This document shows positions 21,200 to 32,497 of a stretch of DNA of 64,000 nucleotides, in pieces. The notes under the pieces were generated by a model, which made no database searches, had not been told where the DNA came from, and saw only the letters and a list, made by a program, of their open reading frames with translations. The position numbers and the translations under genes were made by a program. Location: positions 2,137,501-2,201,500 of the forward strand of contig NC_088325.1 in NCBI RefSeq assembly GCF_910592395.1, read 5' to 3'. The stretch is from Lineus longissimus (Eukaryota > Nemertea > Pilidiophora > Heteronemertea > Lineidae). Within the stretch, counting starts at the first letter, position 1, and each line of letters starts with the position of its first letter.

Positions 21200-22639
21200 A
21201 TACTTTAAAGGAGGAATAGTGTTGTTGCCTGGAAATTTCAACAGAGAATAAATTTTGCTTCTCATCCTTTAAGTGGAATTCCTGATAAGACTTCTTGCTC
21301 CTTTAAGTGGTTGCTTTAAAGGAGGAACAGTGTTATTCCTTGGCAGTTTCAACAGACAGTGACTTTTGTTACTCATCCTTTAAATGGAGTTCTCGATAAA
21401 CTTCTTGCTCCTTTAACTGGAATTCCAGGCTGGTTCCCTTGGATGAAGGCACACTCAATATTAAGAAATAAATGTGCAGAAAGACTGTATAAATCTGGCT
21501 CTTGGTGTAGATGTACAATTGTCCCATAACTGGAATATGTGTATAGTATCATTTTTGTAAAGTAAGTCGTCATATGAATCTCATTGGCAGTCGAACGAAC
21601 GGACGGACAACAATCCTGAACGGACAGACAGCAAAACTTATCAGATGTTTGTTGAATTCTGTAGGGAAAGTGACTTGAATCTAGAAGCAGGCTTTGTAGC
21701 AGACCTTAGGAGATTCCCGGGGATAATTTTCTAAACCAGTTTTGTGAAGGGCGTTAAGTGTTTTTGTCTGACAAACAGATAGACGTATGGACGGACAGAC
21801 GGCTGGTTTGTTTGTCCCTTTCGTGCCTCACATTTCACTTGTTGATGCAGTCACCCCTTGGTTGTGGAAATAGGTTTTTCCACAGACATTGATTCTCTCC
21901 TTGTTGGGTTAGTTCATTTTTGCCCTTGAGGGAGGTATTCTGATGTCACCAATGTTGTGTGTTCTGTGGCAGTGTGTGGTGCTGGGCAACGTTTTCCGAG
22001 AAAATAAGGGGAATAGTTAATTTTAATTTCCCAATTGGCAAAACATGAGAAGAAGTTGTTACATTGGATCAATTTTGTGGTGGAAATTAAGGAACTGTAA
22101 ACTCAGTCAGGAACCATCATGACTTTCAATGTTGTAGCACCTACATTGTCATTGATTATGACAGAGGTAGTGCTGCATTCAAGAAAGTCAAGATGGCATC
22201 TGACCGATTTTACAGTAATAATTCACAACATTTGAATAAATTCGGTAATTTGGAAGTTCAAAAATTGTAAACGTGCTAATACTTGGTAAATGGACTCTAC
22301 CGTCAATGGTCAAATTGATTATTTTACACGAAAAAGTTCACAGACCTTCCTTTGAAACCCCCCAAAGCATTAGAATGAAACAGTCCAGATCAATTGATTT
22401 CTGTAATATTGGACTGGTCCATTTTGGTGTTATAGGTAAACAAGTCTGTTTTTATCAATAATGAAATGTGTTCCCTGAAATGAGGAGAAAGTCGGTCAAA
22501 AATGTCATAATTTAACAAAGTCTCAAATAAATACAGCTGACGCTGCGTAAAAAATATGGTTTTCTTGTCCTGTCATGTTTGCTATTTCATCAAAGGGGGG
22601 TCGTGGTGCCAGTTCCTCCTACATGGATAACCCCCCCCC

Positions 22640-22830
22640 CTAGGAAAATGTGTCCCCTTTTCACCATTCACCTTGGTAAACTAACTAATTCACATGGTGA
22701 ATTGGGATGGTGAATATTTCACCATGGTCAACATGGGAAATTCTACATTCACCATGGTGAGCTGTCAACTCTGATTTCACCATGGGATAGGCCCTATGCT
22801 GAATATACCACGGTGAATTTGAGATCATGA
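22640..22830 (+). repeat. Cluster of ttcaccatggtgaa palindromes
   Basis: At least seven ttcacc/ggtgaa motifs, several as the perfect palindrome caccatggtg (e.g. near 22750), in under 200 bases. No gene overlaps. From 21420 to 22640 I see no element beyond ordinary AT-rich spacer. Confidence 0.65.
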
Positions 22831-23329
22831 AGGCCTAATGCTTCAGATGGGGCGTATTATCAGTTGCCAAATGCAGAGCTGACTCGGGGGGGGGGGGGGG
22901 GGGCAGTAGCGCCATGTGAAGCTGCTACAACCGTCGTATATCAATCAGCTAATGGACCCAGCAAATGGCATATCCCCTTGGGTATGGGTCCCGCAAGAAT
23001 AAAGCTGGTCAGAAATATGAGTTGCTCACGTAAGCCATACTTCTGATGAATCCCATCAGATGGCGCTGCGAGTGGTGCACCTTTTCGAGGTCTGAACCAA
23101 CAATGGCCAATTATGTTTAAATGACATCACATGGTGTCCCGATGACGCCGCAATGATGCAATGGATTTTGGGAGATGTTATTGGTGTCCCATGATTCATT
23201 GCATCGTTGAGCTTTATAACTCACACAACGTAGTGAGTGTAATGGTTACGTGTGTATATAAAGTGTAAACAAAATTCATATATCCATCATGTCCATCGAA
23301 TCTGAAAAAATTTGTGCAGACCCATGACA

Positions 23330-23640
23330 GTTCCGGTTCCGGTACAGTTTGTTGCATTCCATACGGGCCGCGCTTGCCGATCCTGCTTTCACGACGCACC
23401 GCAACCACAGTTACCATGATTCCCGTTGTTGACGCAATTATTTCATGACGTCATGAGCCATTGACCAATCACGCAAGTAGATTTATTCACACCGGCGCCA
23501 CTGTCTTAAAGTGTATCTAAAAATCGTCTGCTAGAACATACAGGACAACAACGTCGGCGGAGACAGTTGTGACATTTCATTGCAGACGAAGCAAACGTCC
23601 TCTTCTTCTCGATTTACGTACTTTACTTCAAAAAGTCAGT
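23330..23640 (+). promoter_or_regulatory. Candidate PTPMT1 promoter and 5' UTR exon
   Basis: A perfect cAMP-response-type palindrome tgacgtca lies at about 23443-23450, followed by attgaccaatcacg (CCAAT box in a good context) and a GC-richer segment with gacaacaacgtcggcggagac near 23550. It is ~1.8 kb upstream of the acceptor that opens the first coding exon of PTPMT1 at 25346, so it could be the promoter and a non-coding first exon. The splice donor is not clear. Confidence 0.35.
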
Positions 23641-23899
23641 TTAACACTACTGCACAATTATAGAGTGGTCTTAAAGTTCCATTTGGATAGAGATTTGACG
23701 GACTGATTTGGAAATTCATTCCAACCATGCAACTGTTTCAGAAATGAGAAAAAAGCTCCTGGGTGTCATGACATGCATTCAATTATTATTTACCACCAAG
23801 AGCTGCTTCTTCCAGCAGATATGAGACAGCTACCGGGGCGGGGACTATTTCTTTATGGGGCCTTATTGTTCAGCGTCTCCAAGGAATTCTATTTTTAGA

Positions 23900-24190
23900 G
23901 TCCAATGGGGGGGGGGGGGGGTTTGGGGGGGGGGCCTTCCCCCCAATGAACTGACTAAAACCTGTCACTTTCAGAGAACGGGGGAGGGGGTTTGGGGGAC
24001 TCATCCCCCAATGTACTGGCTATATATGTCAGAAGGACGGGGGTTTGGGGGGCTCCCCCATGTCAAACAGTTGTGTGAGTTCACTAGAGATTGCTCTTTA
24101 CATATTACCATATTCCGAAAAAAATACAATAAGATAGGACAATTTTTCCAGGGGACATTTTCTACTTTTACGCCACCGGCACAAGCTGCC
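23900..24190. repeat. G-tract/C-tract hairpin repeat plus truncated A-element end
   Basis: Three modules of gggtttgggggg followed by a short gap and ccccca (23915, 23985, 24035) form strong hairpins; the same module series recurs at 56985-57150. From about 24138 to 24176 the text ttttccaggggacattttct then acttttac, and a CCGG at 24174-24177, match the right end of insert A found at 30027-30190, so a decayed copy of A abuts it. Confidence 0.6.
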
Positions 24191-24837
24191 TTTGCGAAGA
24201 CAATTTGCCGCAAAAAAGAGAATGCAACCGTAGAATTAATTTATTAACGACGACCACGACGGACAAAATTGGTACTATGGGCACGTAGCAAATTCCCAAT
24301 TTACCCCATTCAGAAAACTGAAAAAAATTCTCTTATTGTCGACTATCAGCACATTTTCTTGCCGAGTACAAGATATTGTGACCATCTACATGTGAAAGAG
24401 AGGTACAGATAAACTATAGGTCACTGAAATATGTTCCATTGACTCTTCAATTTTCTGAAAATGGTGCATGAAAAGTGAAATCAGAATTTTTCATGTGTAA
24501 TTTCCACCTGGCGGGCTTATGTGGAACTAGAAATGTGTGTCCTTTTGACCGCCTTTGGGTGCTCTATCCGTGGAATTATGTAAATCCCTGTAGATGTAAC
24601 AAATGTGTATGTTTTCAAGGCACATGCAATTGGAAAGTTGTATTCTGGGTGTGCTATGTATACTAGGATTGGGGACTTTGTTCCATAGCGGGATCTTCAG
24701 CCCCTAACCCTAGTGCTACTGACTAGATAGACCACTCTTCTCTAGCTGCATGTATGTCCCCGAAGTTGACGTCGCACCACTCTCGGATGGCCATTTGGAA
24801 CCAAACCTAAATGTAAGCTCCATGAATGAAAGAGTAA

Positions 24838-25240
24838 GGAGCCTCATGGCCTAGTGGTTAACACTGCTGGCCACCACGCAATAGGGCCCGGGTTCGATCC
24901 CGGGAAGAACCCATGATCGTATGTCTGGATGAACCGGCGTGGCTTTCAAGGAACTAAAATTCCTGACTCACAATCCTTCGAATGAGACTCAAAACCGAGG
25001 TTCCTTGTACCTAGTGTCTATGCCAGGGCAAGCTAAGACCCCACCAAGTGAGAAACATGAGTAGCTTGCGTGGACTCTATCTCTCTCGCCAAAGTCGGAC
25101 CACTAGGCCAATAAACCCAATTGGCACCTAACCGTAGTGGCACGCAGGATACGCTCATCCCGCCTTGGAGGAGGATTACTCGTAGGAGAATGACCCCTCC
25201 AAGTGCAGAGCGAACGCTGAAGAAGAAGAAGAAGAAGAAA
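24838..25240 (+). mobile_element. Full-length tRNA-derived SINE with (gaa)n tail
   Basis: The head (24838-24912) has a box A-like tggcctagtggttaa and a box B gggttcgatccc and would fold as a degenerate tRNA. A ~300-base body follows, ending agagcgaacgctgaagaag and a (gaa) tail. The antisense relative at 10117 shares the body and tail. It lies just upstream of the first coding exon of PTPMT1. Confidence 0.85.
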
Positions 25241-25357
25241 GTGTGTGTTGTATGCAACAAGGCTGTCTTTGCTGGTTTGTTGTGGCTCAAAACAGCTTCC
25301 TCACTGACCTCAGACATATACAAAGTTGTATTATATTTATTTCAGATTAACCCTACG

Positions 25358-27563
25358 ATGAGCGGGTGGTTTCCGAAGGCGTTTTTCTTCCCCACACTAG
25401 CTTACAATGTCCTCATGGAGAAGCTCACGTCGCGAGCATGGTACTCTAGGATTGATGAGACTGTGCTACTCGGAGCCTTACCATTCAGAAGCATGACAGA
25501 CGAGGTAAAGTTTCAAAATCCTAATTTTGTGCTCACAAAATAAGATTCCATCTGCAAGGGCTTGCATTTTAACTTATTACTGCCAAAGTGCAGTAACTTA
25601 CCTGCTGCCCTGTTGCCCATTTCAAAGTCAGTATGAGGATATTGCATTTCAAAGTCAGTATGAGGATATTGCATTTCAAAGTCAGTATGAGGATATTGCT
25701 TTCATTGCAAAGTCAGTATGAGGATATTGCTTTCATTGCAAAGTCAGTATGAGGAAATTGCTTTCACTGCAAAGTCAGTATGAGGATATTGCTTTCACTG
25801 CAAAGTCAGTATTGCTTTTACAGCATAGTCAGTATGAGGATATTGCTCTCTGTGGTTCGTGTAAGTTTCTCATCTCATCGTTTCAGCTGGTGGAGAACGA
25901 GAATGTGAAAGGAGTCATTACAATGAATGAAGATTATGAAACGAGATATTTTGTTAATACTGCTGAGGTGAGTTACAGCAGTAGTTAAAACTGACATACT
26001 TCGTTTCCCTTTCTTATAGCTTGGATGAAGGTGTCCTTTCACCAACAACCACTGCTGCTACCATGGTTTTCGTCCACATTTTTGCTCCACCCCTTGTGAG
26101 GTTTGATGCATCAATACCTCCAGTCGGGTATCACAACATCTTAGCGTTGTGTGACAGTATTGATGTCTCTCTTTCCTGGGGAAATCAGGGATATGTTTGC
26201 TTCCCTGGTCCTACAGTAGGAGGACATGTCCAAGGATTGTGTGCAGGGCTGAATAAGCAAAGATTAACCTTTCACTTTCTCCGGATGGCTTGTCGAAAAG
26301 CACAGCATTCATGTTTTCCCTAACATTTATGTAAAGTATCTTTAAAAAATCTCTGTTAGCTGATCGGATTAAAACTTACCACGTAAGGGCTAACGACTCC
26401 ATGAAGGCTAGCTTGGATTTAAAAACCCTAGCTATGCTGACTAAGCATGTCCTTAAATCTGAATTTTTTACAGGAATGGGAAAAATTTGGTGTTCGCCAG
26501 CTGAGGTTGGATACAATGGATATGATAGCAGCACCATCGCAAGAAAACCTCACGCTGGGGGTGAGGTTCATCAATGAAATCAAAAAGACGACAGGGGGTT
26601 CGGTTTATGTCCACTGTAAAGCTGGCAGGACGAGAAGTGCTACAGTTGTCGCTTGTTATATTATGGAGGTACGTTGGGTCTAATTTTTTCTCGTTTTGAG
26701 TATGTCTCCTTCAGGTGGAAAGAATACTTTGCTGAAGGTGGTTCAATTTGTTCTTAATTATCAGGCGCCTACAGAGGCCCTCTTATTCATTTAAGTGTGG
26801 CCTCATAGACTAGTGGTTAACACTGCTTGCTACCATGCAATAGGGCCAGGGTTTGATCCCGGGGAGAACCCAGGATTGTGTAGGAGCTTCATAGCCTAGT
26901 GCTTAACACTGCTAGCTACCATGCAATAGGGCCCGGGTTTGATCCCGGGGAGAACTCAGGATTGTGTAGGGGCTTCATAGCCTAGTGCTTAACACTGCTA
27001 GCTATCACTCAATAGGGCCTGGGTTTGATCCCGGGGAGAACCCAGGATTGTGTAGGAGCTTCATAGCCTAGTAGTTAACACTGTCATGCAATAGGGCTCA
27101 CGTTCGATCTCGAGGAGAACCAAGGATGGAATGCTTGGATGAACGAGCCTGGCTTTCAAAGCACGAAAACTCCTGGCTTCTCTCTACACCTAAGTGTCTA
27201 TGCCAGGGCAAGTAAAAGATCCCACAAAGGTGGAGAGTAGTCTATAGTGGACTCCATACCTCCTGCAAAAATCTAATAGGGTTACGGGGCCGGTAATGGT
27301 ATGATATGATATGATCAGAAACTCTTCCGTAACTCAATTAGGTGCATTAACCAGTTCTTTACACATGCTTATCCTTTTCACTAGCTTACCCATGCTTATA
27401 AATGCTTATCCCTTTTCAGACGAGACGTTTAGATCCGGAAGCTGCCTTCGAATTTGTCCGTGATAAACGCCCTCATATTTGGATACGAGAAACCCAATGG
27501 GAAGCCATAAGGACTTATTACGCAAATTTATGCAAAAATCATCCGACTGGCTCGGCTGTATGA
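25358..27563 (+). CDS. PTPMT1: Phosphatidylglycerophosphatase / protein-tyrosine phosphatase mitochondrial 1
   Basis: Coding exons 25358-25504, 25887-25967, 26474-26668 and 27420-27563 (all phase 0) give 188 residues, close to the vertebrate length. PTPMT1 dephosphorylates phosphatidylglycerophosphate in the cardiolipin pathway at the mitochondrial inner membrane. Seen here: the N-terminal block WYSRIDETVLLGALPFRSM, the VITMNEDYETR loop, QLRLDTMDM, and the catalytic P-loop HCKAGRTRS (Cys-x5-Arg) in exon 3, all at the family's expected positions. The N-terminus (FPKAFFFPTLAYNVLMEKL) fits a mitochondrial targeting or anchor segment. The ATG is the first in frame after an acceptor at 25345, so a non-coding 5' exon is likely. 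Introns hold a 29-base minisatellite and SINE heads. It is complete and shows no defect. Confidence 0.95.
25615..25855 (+). repeat. ~29-bp minisatellite in PTPMT1 intron 1
   Basis: Eight or so copies of aaagtcagtatgaggatatt followed by gctttcattgc or gcatttc, ending ~30 bases before the acceptor at 25886. Confidence 0.88.
26798..27130 (+). mobile_element. Four tandem tRNA-like SINE heads in PTPMT1 intron 3
   Basis: Four ~75-90 base copies of the SINE head (cctagtggttaacactgc ... gggtttgatcccgggg and variants) lie head to tail, and the last continues into a shortened body to about 27260. Box A and B-like motifs are kept in most copies. They are repeats of a SINE head, not tRNA genes: the D and anticodon arms do not fold cleanly. 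Confidence 0.8.
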
Positions 27564-29130
27564 CAGATATTGTTGTTTAGGACTTGTGACTGTGTGCTTG
27601 TTTCAGATTGTGTCTCTACACAAACACTGGTTCCGACTCTGCCCACCCAGGCAGCCATTACTGAAATCTTGGAGTAATCACAGGCATTTGAAGATGCAAT
27701 AATCAATATTGCTGTTAAGGACTTGTGTGCTTGTTTCAGATTGTGTCTCTACACAAACACTGGTTCCGACTCTGCCCACCCAGGCAGCCATTACTGAAAT
27801 CTTGGAGTAATCACAGGCATTTGAAGATGCAATCTATATCATAATACTATAAGGCGGCTCGATAAAGTGCCATTTGGGGGTCGTGTTTCGTCTCGAAATT
27901 TTGCACGTTTGCAGGTGATATGTTATCCCGATGCAACGTTATGTTTATTTTCGGAAATTTACTTCAGCGGAGCAGTAATGAGGGATTTTTAATCGGACAC
28001 TGTCAATTCTCCTTACCACTCACAGATGTTTAGTTATGCAGGGGCTTAATCAATCACCTGCACTCCCTGTGGGGTTACTAACACTACCTGTTGAACGGCT
28101 TGCTGTAAGGGGATGATTGGAACAGCCTGTACCTGTTGACCTGCTGAACCCAGGTTAATGTTATTTTCAATCCACGATTGCAGGTCACCTGATCTTCAAG
28201 ATTTCACGGGGAAAGAAATTGTAAACAAACGCATGTGTGCAGTTCAAATGTGAACAAAAACGTATTTTTGGTACTTTTGGTTGCTGGACTTGAGTTTTCC
28301 CGCAGTAAGGAGCTGGGGTTAAATTGATGGTCTATTGTATATTGGTACTGTATTAGCCAGTGCTAGCCCTTGATTATGAAGGGATTTTGAAGAGGCACTC
28401 TGAACTTGGCATGGCCTTTTCAAGGAGCTGCTCATGGTGCTGAACTTTTAGCTTGCCTGTCGACTAAGTGCCTTGCCCGAGATCATGCTACATGTAGGAG
28501 GAGCACGCATTTTAAAGTTATAGTACATGTAGTGATAGTGCAATTGGTCCCAGCCATTTGGAAGCCGACATGTGAAGGCCTGTCTGGGTTCTCCTTCTCC
28601 GTATAAAAAGGGGCACATTGCTGACTAAGGAACGAGGCATATTGACATTGCCTCATCATCTCTATCATACCAATTGATATACTTTTTATGCACGCATACA
28701 GCACGCTACAGCTAGGTCCGAGTCTGTGGAAAAATGGTTGGTTTAATTTGTCTCTTCGCTATTGCTCCTTTTATATTGCATTAGATTTTCATTGTAATTC
28801 AATCTATTCAAGGTATAGCCCATTTGAACCTTCCTGCGCCACGGGTACAATGCTAGTAATCAATATTGCTGTTAAGGACTTGTGTGCTTGTTTCAGATTG
28901 TGTCTCCACACAAACACTGGTTCCGACTCTGCCCACCCAGGCAGCCATTACTGAAATCTTGGAGTAATCACAGGCATTTGAAGATGCAATAATCAATATT
29001 GCTGTAAAGGACTTGTGTGCTTGTTACAGATTGTGCCTCTCCACAAACACTGGTTCTGACTCTGCCAACACAGGCAGCCATTACTGAAATCCTGCTCCAA
29101 GAATCTTGAAGTAATCACAGGTGTTTGAAG
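27564..29130 (+). repeat. Four ~133-bp tandem copies of the PTPMT1 3' flank, split by a Helitron
   Basis: The unit (key text ttgtgtctctacacaaacac ... ggcagccattactgaaatct ... cacaggcatttgaagatgca) occurs at about 27564-27699, 27700-27832, 28857-28988 and 28989-29130. It starts right after the stop codon, so most or all is 3' UTR. The Helitron between copies 2 and 3 lets the empty site be read in copy 1/2 (gatgcaataatcaatattgc near 27689). Confidence 0.85.
27833..28856 (+). mobile_element. Non-autonomous Helitron, copy 1 (1,024 bp)
   Basis: Begins TCTATATCATAATAC and ends CACGGGTACAATGCTAG, inserted precisely between A (27832) and T (28857). TC...CTAG ends and insertion at A/T without duplication are Helitron hallmarks. 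The uninterrupted sister sequence around 27690-27715 is the matching empty site. The second copy at 58437-60082 has the same ends. No Rep/helicase coding sequence is present. Confidence 0.85.
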
Positions 29131-30022
29131 CAAAGTGCTTTTTTTGTGTACTTTTTTCGTTCTTAAAGTGACGCGTTATAATTGATGACGTGAACTCAAT
29201 GTAATCTCACTCCGATAGATGAACACTCATGCTAAGCCCGGCCTATCAGGTGGTCTGGATGTATAGTCGTAAGCAAAAATACAAGTCACTGGTTGCAAGT
29301 GAAAAGTTCTCGTTCTTTTTCCGCAACTCGATTACTTCTGCCTTCTTCCAGGCTACGTGGGGTTACCACGATTTGATTACAGGGACGTAGTCAAAGCCGA
29401 AACATTTCTAAAGCTTTCTCCAATCTAACTGTTTATTCACGCAAAGGCATCAGTATTAAATACAAATTTTCTAACTGCATGCAATTACAATATTATAAAT
29501 CTATTCGCATGCTATGAATTAGCAATTTGCCATGATCGGACAATTTGGACAGCAAATATCTTCCCTAACCCCATTAAAATTATAGTAAACTACGGAACAA
29601 ACAAAACGTATAAATCGACTGCTTCTCAATAGACAGTCTTTAGGCACAAAATCGCGCATCCCGACAAAAGTATTTCCGCTGAATGATACTAAATCATTCG
29701 ATACACCACGTTAACAATATAATAACTAATTCAGTTATTATCGGGTTATTATCCAATTACAAAGATTGCTGTCCAATAGTCCGATATCGCAGCATGCAGA
29801 AATAAGATTAAACTCGACGAAATTAAAGGGCCGATATTTTCTATATCCCGGGGGTATACTTTACATACGCCCCTTCTTAAAGTTAAAAGCTTCTTCTAAC
29901 TAAACAATCTGTTACCTCAAATCCCAGAACTCAAAATCTCACTGTATATATCGAAGAAAAACCCGCAGACGTGTTGCGAGATGAATTCTCCCGCACAAGA
30001 ATCCATCTCTCATTAAGTTGTT
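29131..30022. other. AT-rich spacer without recognised features
   Basis: No open coding segment with splice context, no clear tandem or inverted repeat. A single cccgggggtatac tract near 29848 is the only local peculiarity. Confidence 0.4.
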
Positions 30023-30026
30023 CCGG

Positions 30027-30190
30027 TGTAGAAGTTTAAAATGTCCTAGGATAAAATGTCCGGAAACAAAGGATTCTATTATGCGCTGAGCTATTGACAG
30101 CCATGGCCTCTATAGAACTATATGCCATAATCTGTTAGAATACAATAGGCCCGGACACTTTTTCCAGGGGGGACACTTTCTACTTTTACA
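30027..30190. mobile_element. Insert A, solitary copy (164 bp)
   Basis: TGTAGAAGTTTAAAATGTCC ... GGGGGGACACTTTCTACTTT TACA, flanked on both sides by CCGG (30023-30026, 30191-30194). The ends form an imperfect TIR (TGTARAAGT). It is the same family as the inserts at 32259 and 36540 but lies outside the tandem array. No coding capacity. Confidence 0.8.
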
Positions 30191-30429
30191 CCGGCCAATC
30201 AAGACAAGAAAAACCCAACTCTACACAATCTAATTTCGTATGCCCGAACGGCACATTATGCATACCCGTTAAAATTACTCTTACACTGGATAATATGTCA
30301 TGCAATACAATTCATGCGAAACAATTTCAATAAAACAAAACTACTCAATTCCTTAACCGTTTTGAATTTCGCCCATTGCGGTAACAGCAGTGCAGGCACC
30401 TCAATATCCTATGGGCCGTGAAAACCGCA

Positions 30430-30720
30430 AAAAATCTGTACATGTTTTTGTTAGCGGTCGTCGCTCGCGCAAACTTGTCTTGCATGTTTTTGTGAAAGAG
30501 GACGTCGGCGAACGCGGTCGTATATCAAAACAGACGTTGGGTGGCGCTCGCGCAAACTTCCCTCACATGTTTTTGTGAAAGAGGACGTCGGCGAACGCGG
30601 TCGTATATCAAAACAGACGTTGGGTGGCGCTCGCGCAAACTTCCCTCACATGTTTTTGTGAAAGAGGACGTCGGCGAACGCGGTCGTATAAAAAAACAGA
30701 CGTTGGGTGGCGCTCGAGAC
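30430..30720 (+). repeat. ~92-bp tandem repeat (gaaagaggacgtcggcgaac)
   Basis: Three full copies and a partial one of a CG-rich unit with gtcgtatatcaaaacagacg and ttgggtggcgctcgcgcaaa. The copies are nearly identical, suggesting recent amplification. Open frames through it are a by-product. Confidence 0.88.
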
Positions 30721-32258
30721 GGGTCATCCTATTTAGCGTTCAGTGGCGACCAGTGGCGTCCAACGCGAAATAATAGGGTGTATATGGTCGACGCCAGGCA
30801 AATTAAATGGTGGAACCGTTACCATTTCAAAACCAATATGAGTTTCCATCTGTTCAGTATAATAATCCCATAAATTTTCCAACCACTGCCAACAACTTGG
30901 CAATGTCCCGAAAGACGCAAAATACATAGTCCACTAAGATAGAACGTTGCTCCGGTTGTCCTTGACACAAAAGGGAGTAGGCTTCTCCAAGAGTCGATAC
31001 TACATAAGTTCCGTGTGTTATTTCTACCGTCGAAGTCGCTAGTGCTGGTGATGGACACTCGGCAGTCCTCACGCAATTCTTTTTCTCCTGTTAGGATCCC
31101 TCTAGGACAAAGTTTCTTCGAACGATCATACATCGGCCCGGTTCGACAGATTGTGGGCCGACTTCCAATGCACGTGCTCGGGAAGAATAGTCCTCCTGTT
31201 TCGGTATGGGAGCATCCAGTAAGTACGTACACACTGAGGGGGGGGGGGGTCTATGAAATCCGTACACTATGCGTACAGGGGGGGAGGGGGGGGGTTAATG
31301 GTCTTGCGTACGTACGCAACCCAAGAACCATTTTTTGAACAAATAAAAAATAAATAAATATTATCATAATAATCTTCTCCTCTTTCTTATTCTTATATGG
31401 ATAACCATACTTGTTCTTCACAAGATGTGTGAACTCATACGCTTCTGGGTTCGGATGTTACCCGACTACAATGTTTGAGCAATTTCCAGCGCCGTTTAAT
31501 TTCCCGGTAATGCGTGTCGCCGTCGGAGAAAAATTGCGCAGTCGACTTGCCAATACGACGCCAATCCGATTGTGGCGCCACAATGTAGCAAAATCAGGTA
31601 CTATGTCTGTTCGTCTGCTAGGGAATTCAAGGTTCTCTAGGCGTACGCTCGTACAGGGGGGGGGGGGGGGGGTATGAGGCAATGCCTGCAAGGTGCATAC
31701 AGGGGGGAAGGGGGGGTCTCAAAATTGGCATAGAATGAGTTAGTAGGTTACCTCCTGATGAGACAGTGAAAGAATGAGCTCACTTCCTCCTGGTGAATCA
31801 GTGTAAGAATGAGCTCACTTCCTCCTGATGAGACAGTGTAAGAATGAGCTCACTTCCTCCTGATGAGACAGTGTAAGAATGAGCTCACTTCCTCCTGGTG
31901 AATCAGTGTAAGAATGTGCTCAGTTCCTCCTGGTGAATTAGTGTAATAATATGCCGAGTTCTTCCTGACCAATTAGTGTTATAATGTGGTCAGTTCCTCT
32001 AGGTGAATCAGTGCTCGAATTAGTGTAATAATGAGCTAAGTTTCTCCTGTGAGTCAGTGTAATAATGTGCTTATTTCCCCCTGGTGAATCAGTTTAATGA
32101 TGTGCTGTCTTCCTCTTGTTAAATGAAAACTGGTGAATGGAGAGTGCACAGTTCCTCCCGGCGAATGAAAGAAGCCGTTCCTCAAGGAAGAATTGAAAAC
32201 GTCTGAGCCCTCCCTCATGCTTGTACTGTGACCTTCATCCTCACGAAATGCATTCCGG

Positions 32259-32420
32259 TGTAAAAGTAAAAGTGTCCCCCCTGGAAAAAGTGTCCGGCCC
32301 TATTGTATTCTGCAATATGGTTCTATAGAGACCCTGACAGTCAATAGCTCAGAGATTGAAGCGCATAATAGAATCCTTTGTTCCCGGACATTTTATCCTA
32401 GGACATTTTAAACTTCTACA
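32259..32420 (+). mobile_element. Insert A in array unit 1 (162 bp)
   Basis: TGTAAAAGTAAAAGTGTCCC ... AACTTCTACA between CCGG at 32255-32258 and CCGG at 32421-32424. Its whole length aligns with the reverse complement of the insert at 36540-36684 in the next unit, with the flanks outside CCGG keeping the same orientation. The empty site is at 38648-38651 in unit 3. Confidence 0.85.
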
Positions 32421-32497
32421 CCGGTTCGCCGATTCCACCAGTTACCGCTCGCTGTCATACAATCGCGCGATATCCTTGGCAAATAGAGGCTGCTTGA

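Noticed and set aside
24838-24912. tRNA gene
   Set aside because: Box A and B are present but the cloverleaf is imperfect, and it is followed by a SINE body and tail; several tandem copies occur elsewhere.
30819-31232. 137-codon minus-strand open frame
   Set aside because: No recognisable domain, other frames also open, no splice sites that fit; possibly an old transposon piece.
31206-31338. Gly-rich open frames near G runs
   Set aside because: Derived from element C's G tracts; frame depends on homopolymer length and is not conserved between copies.
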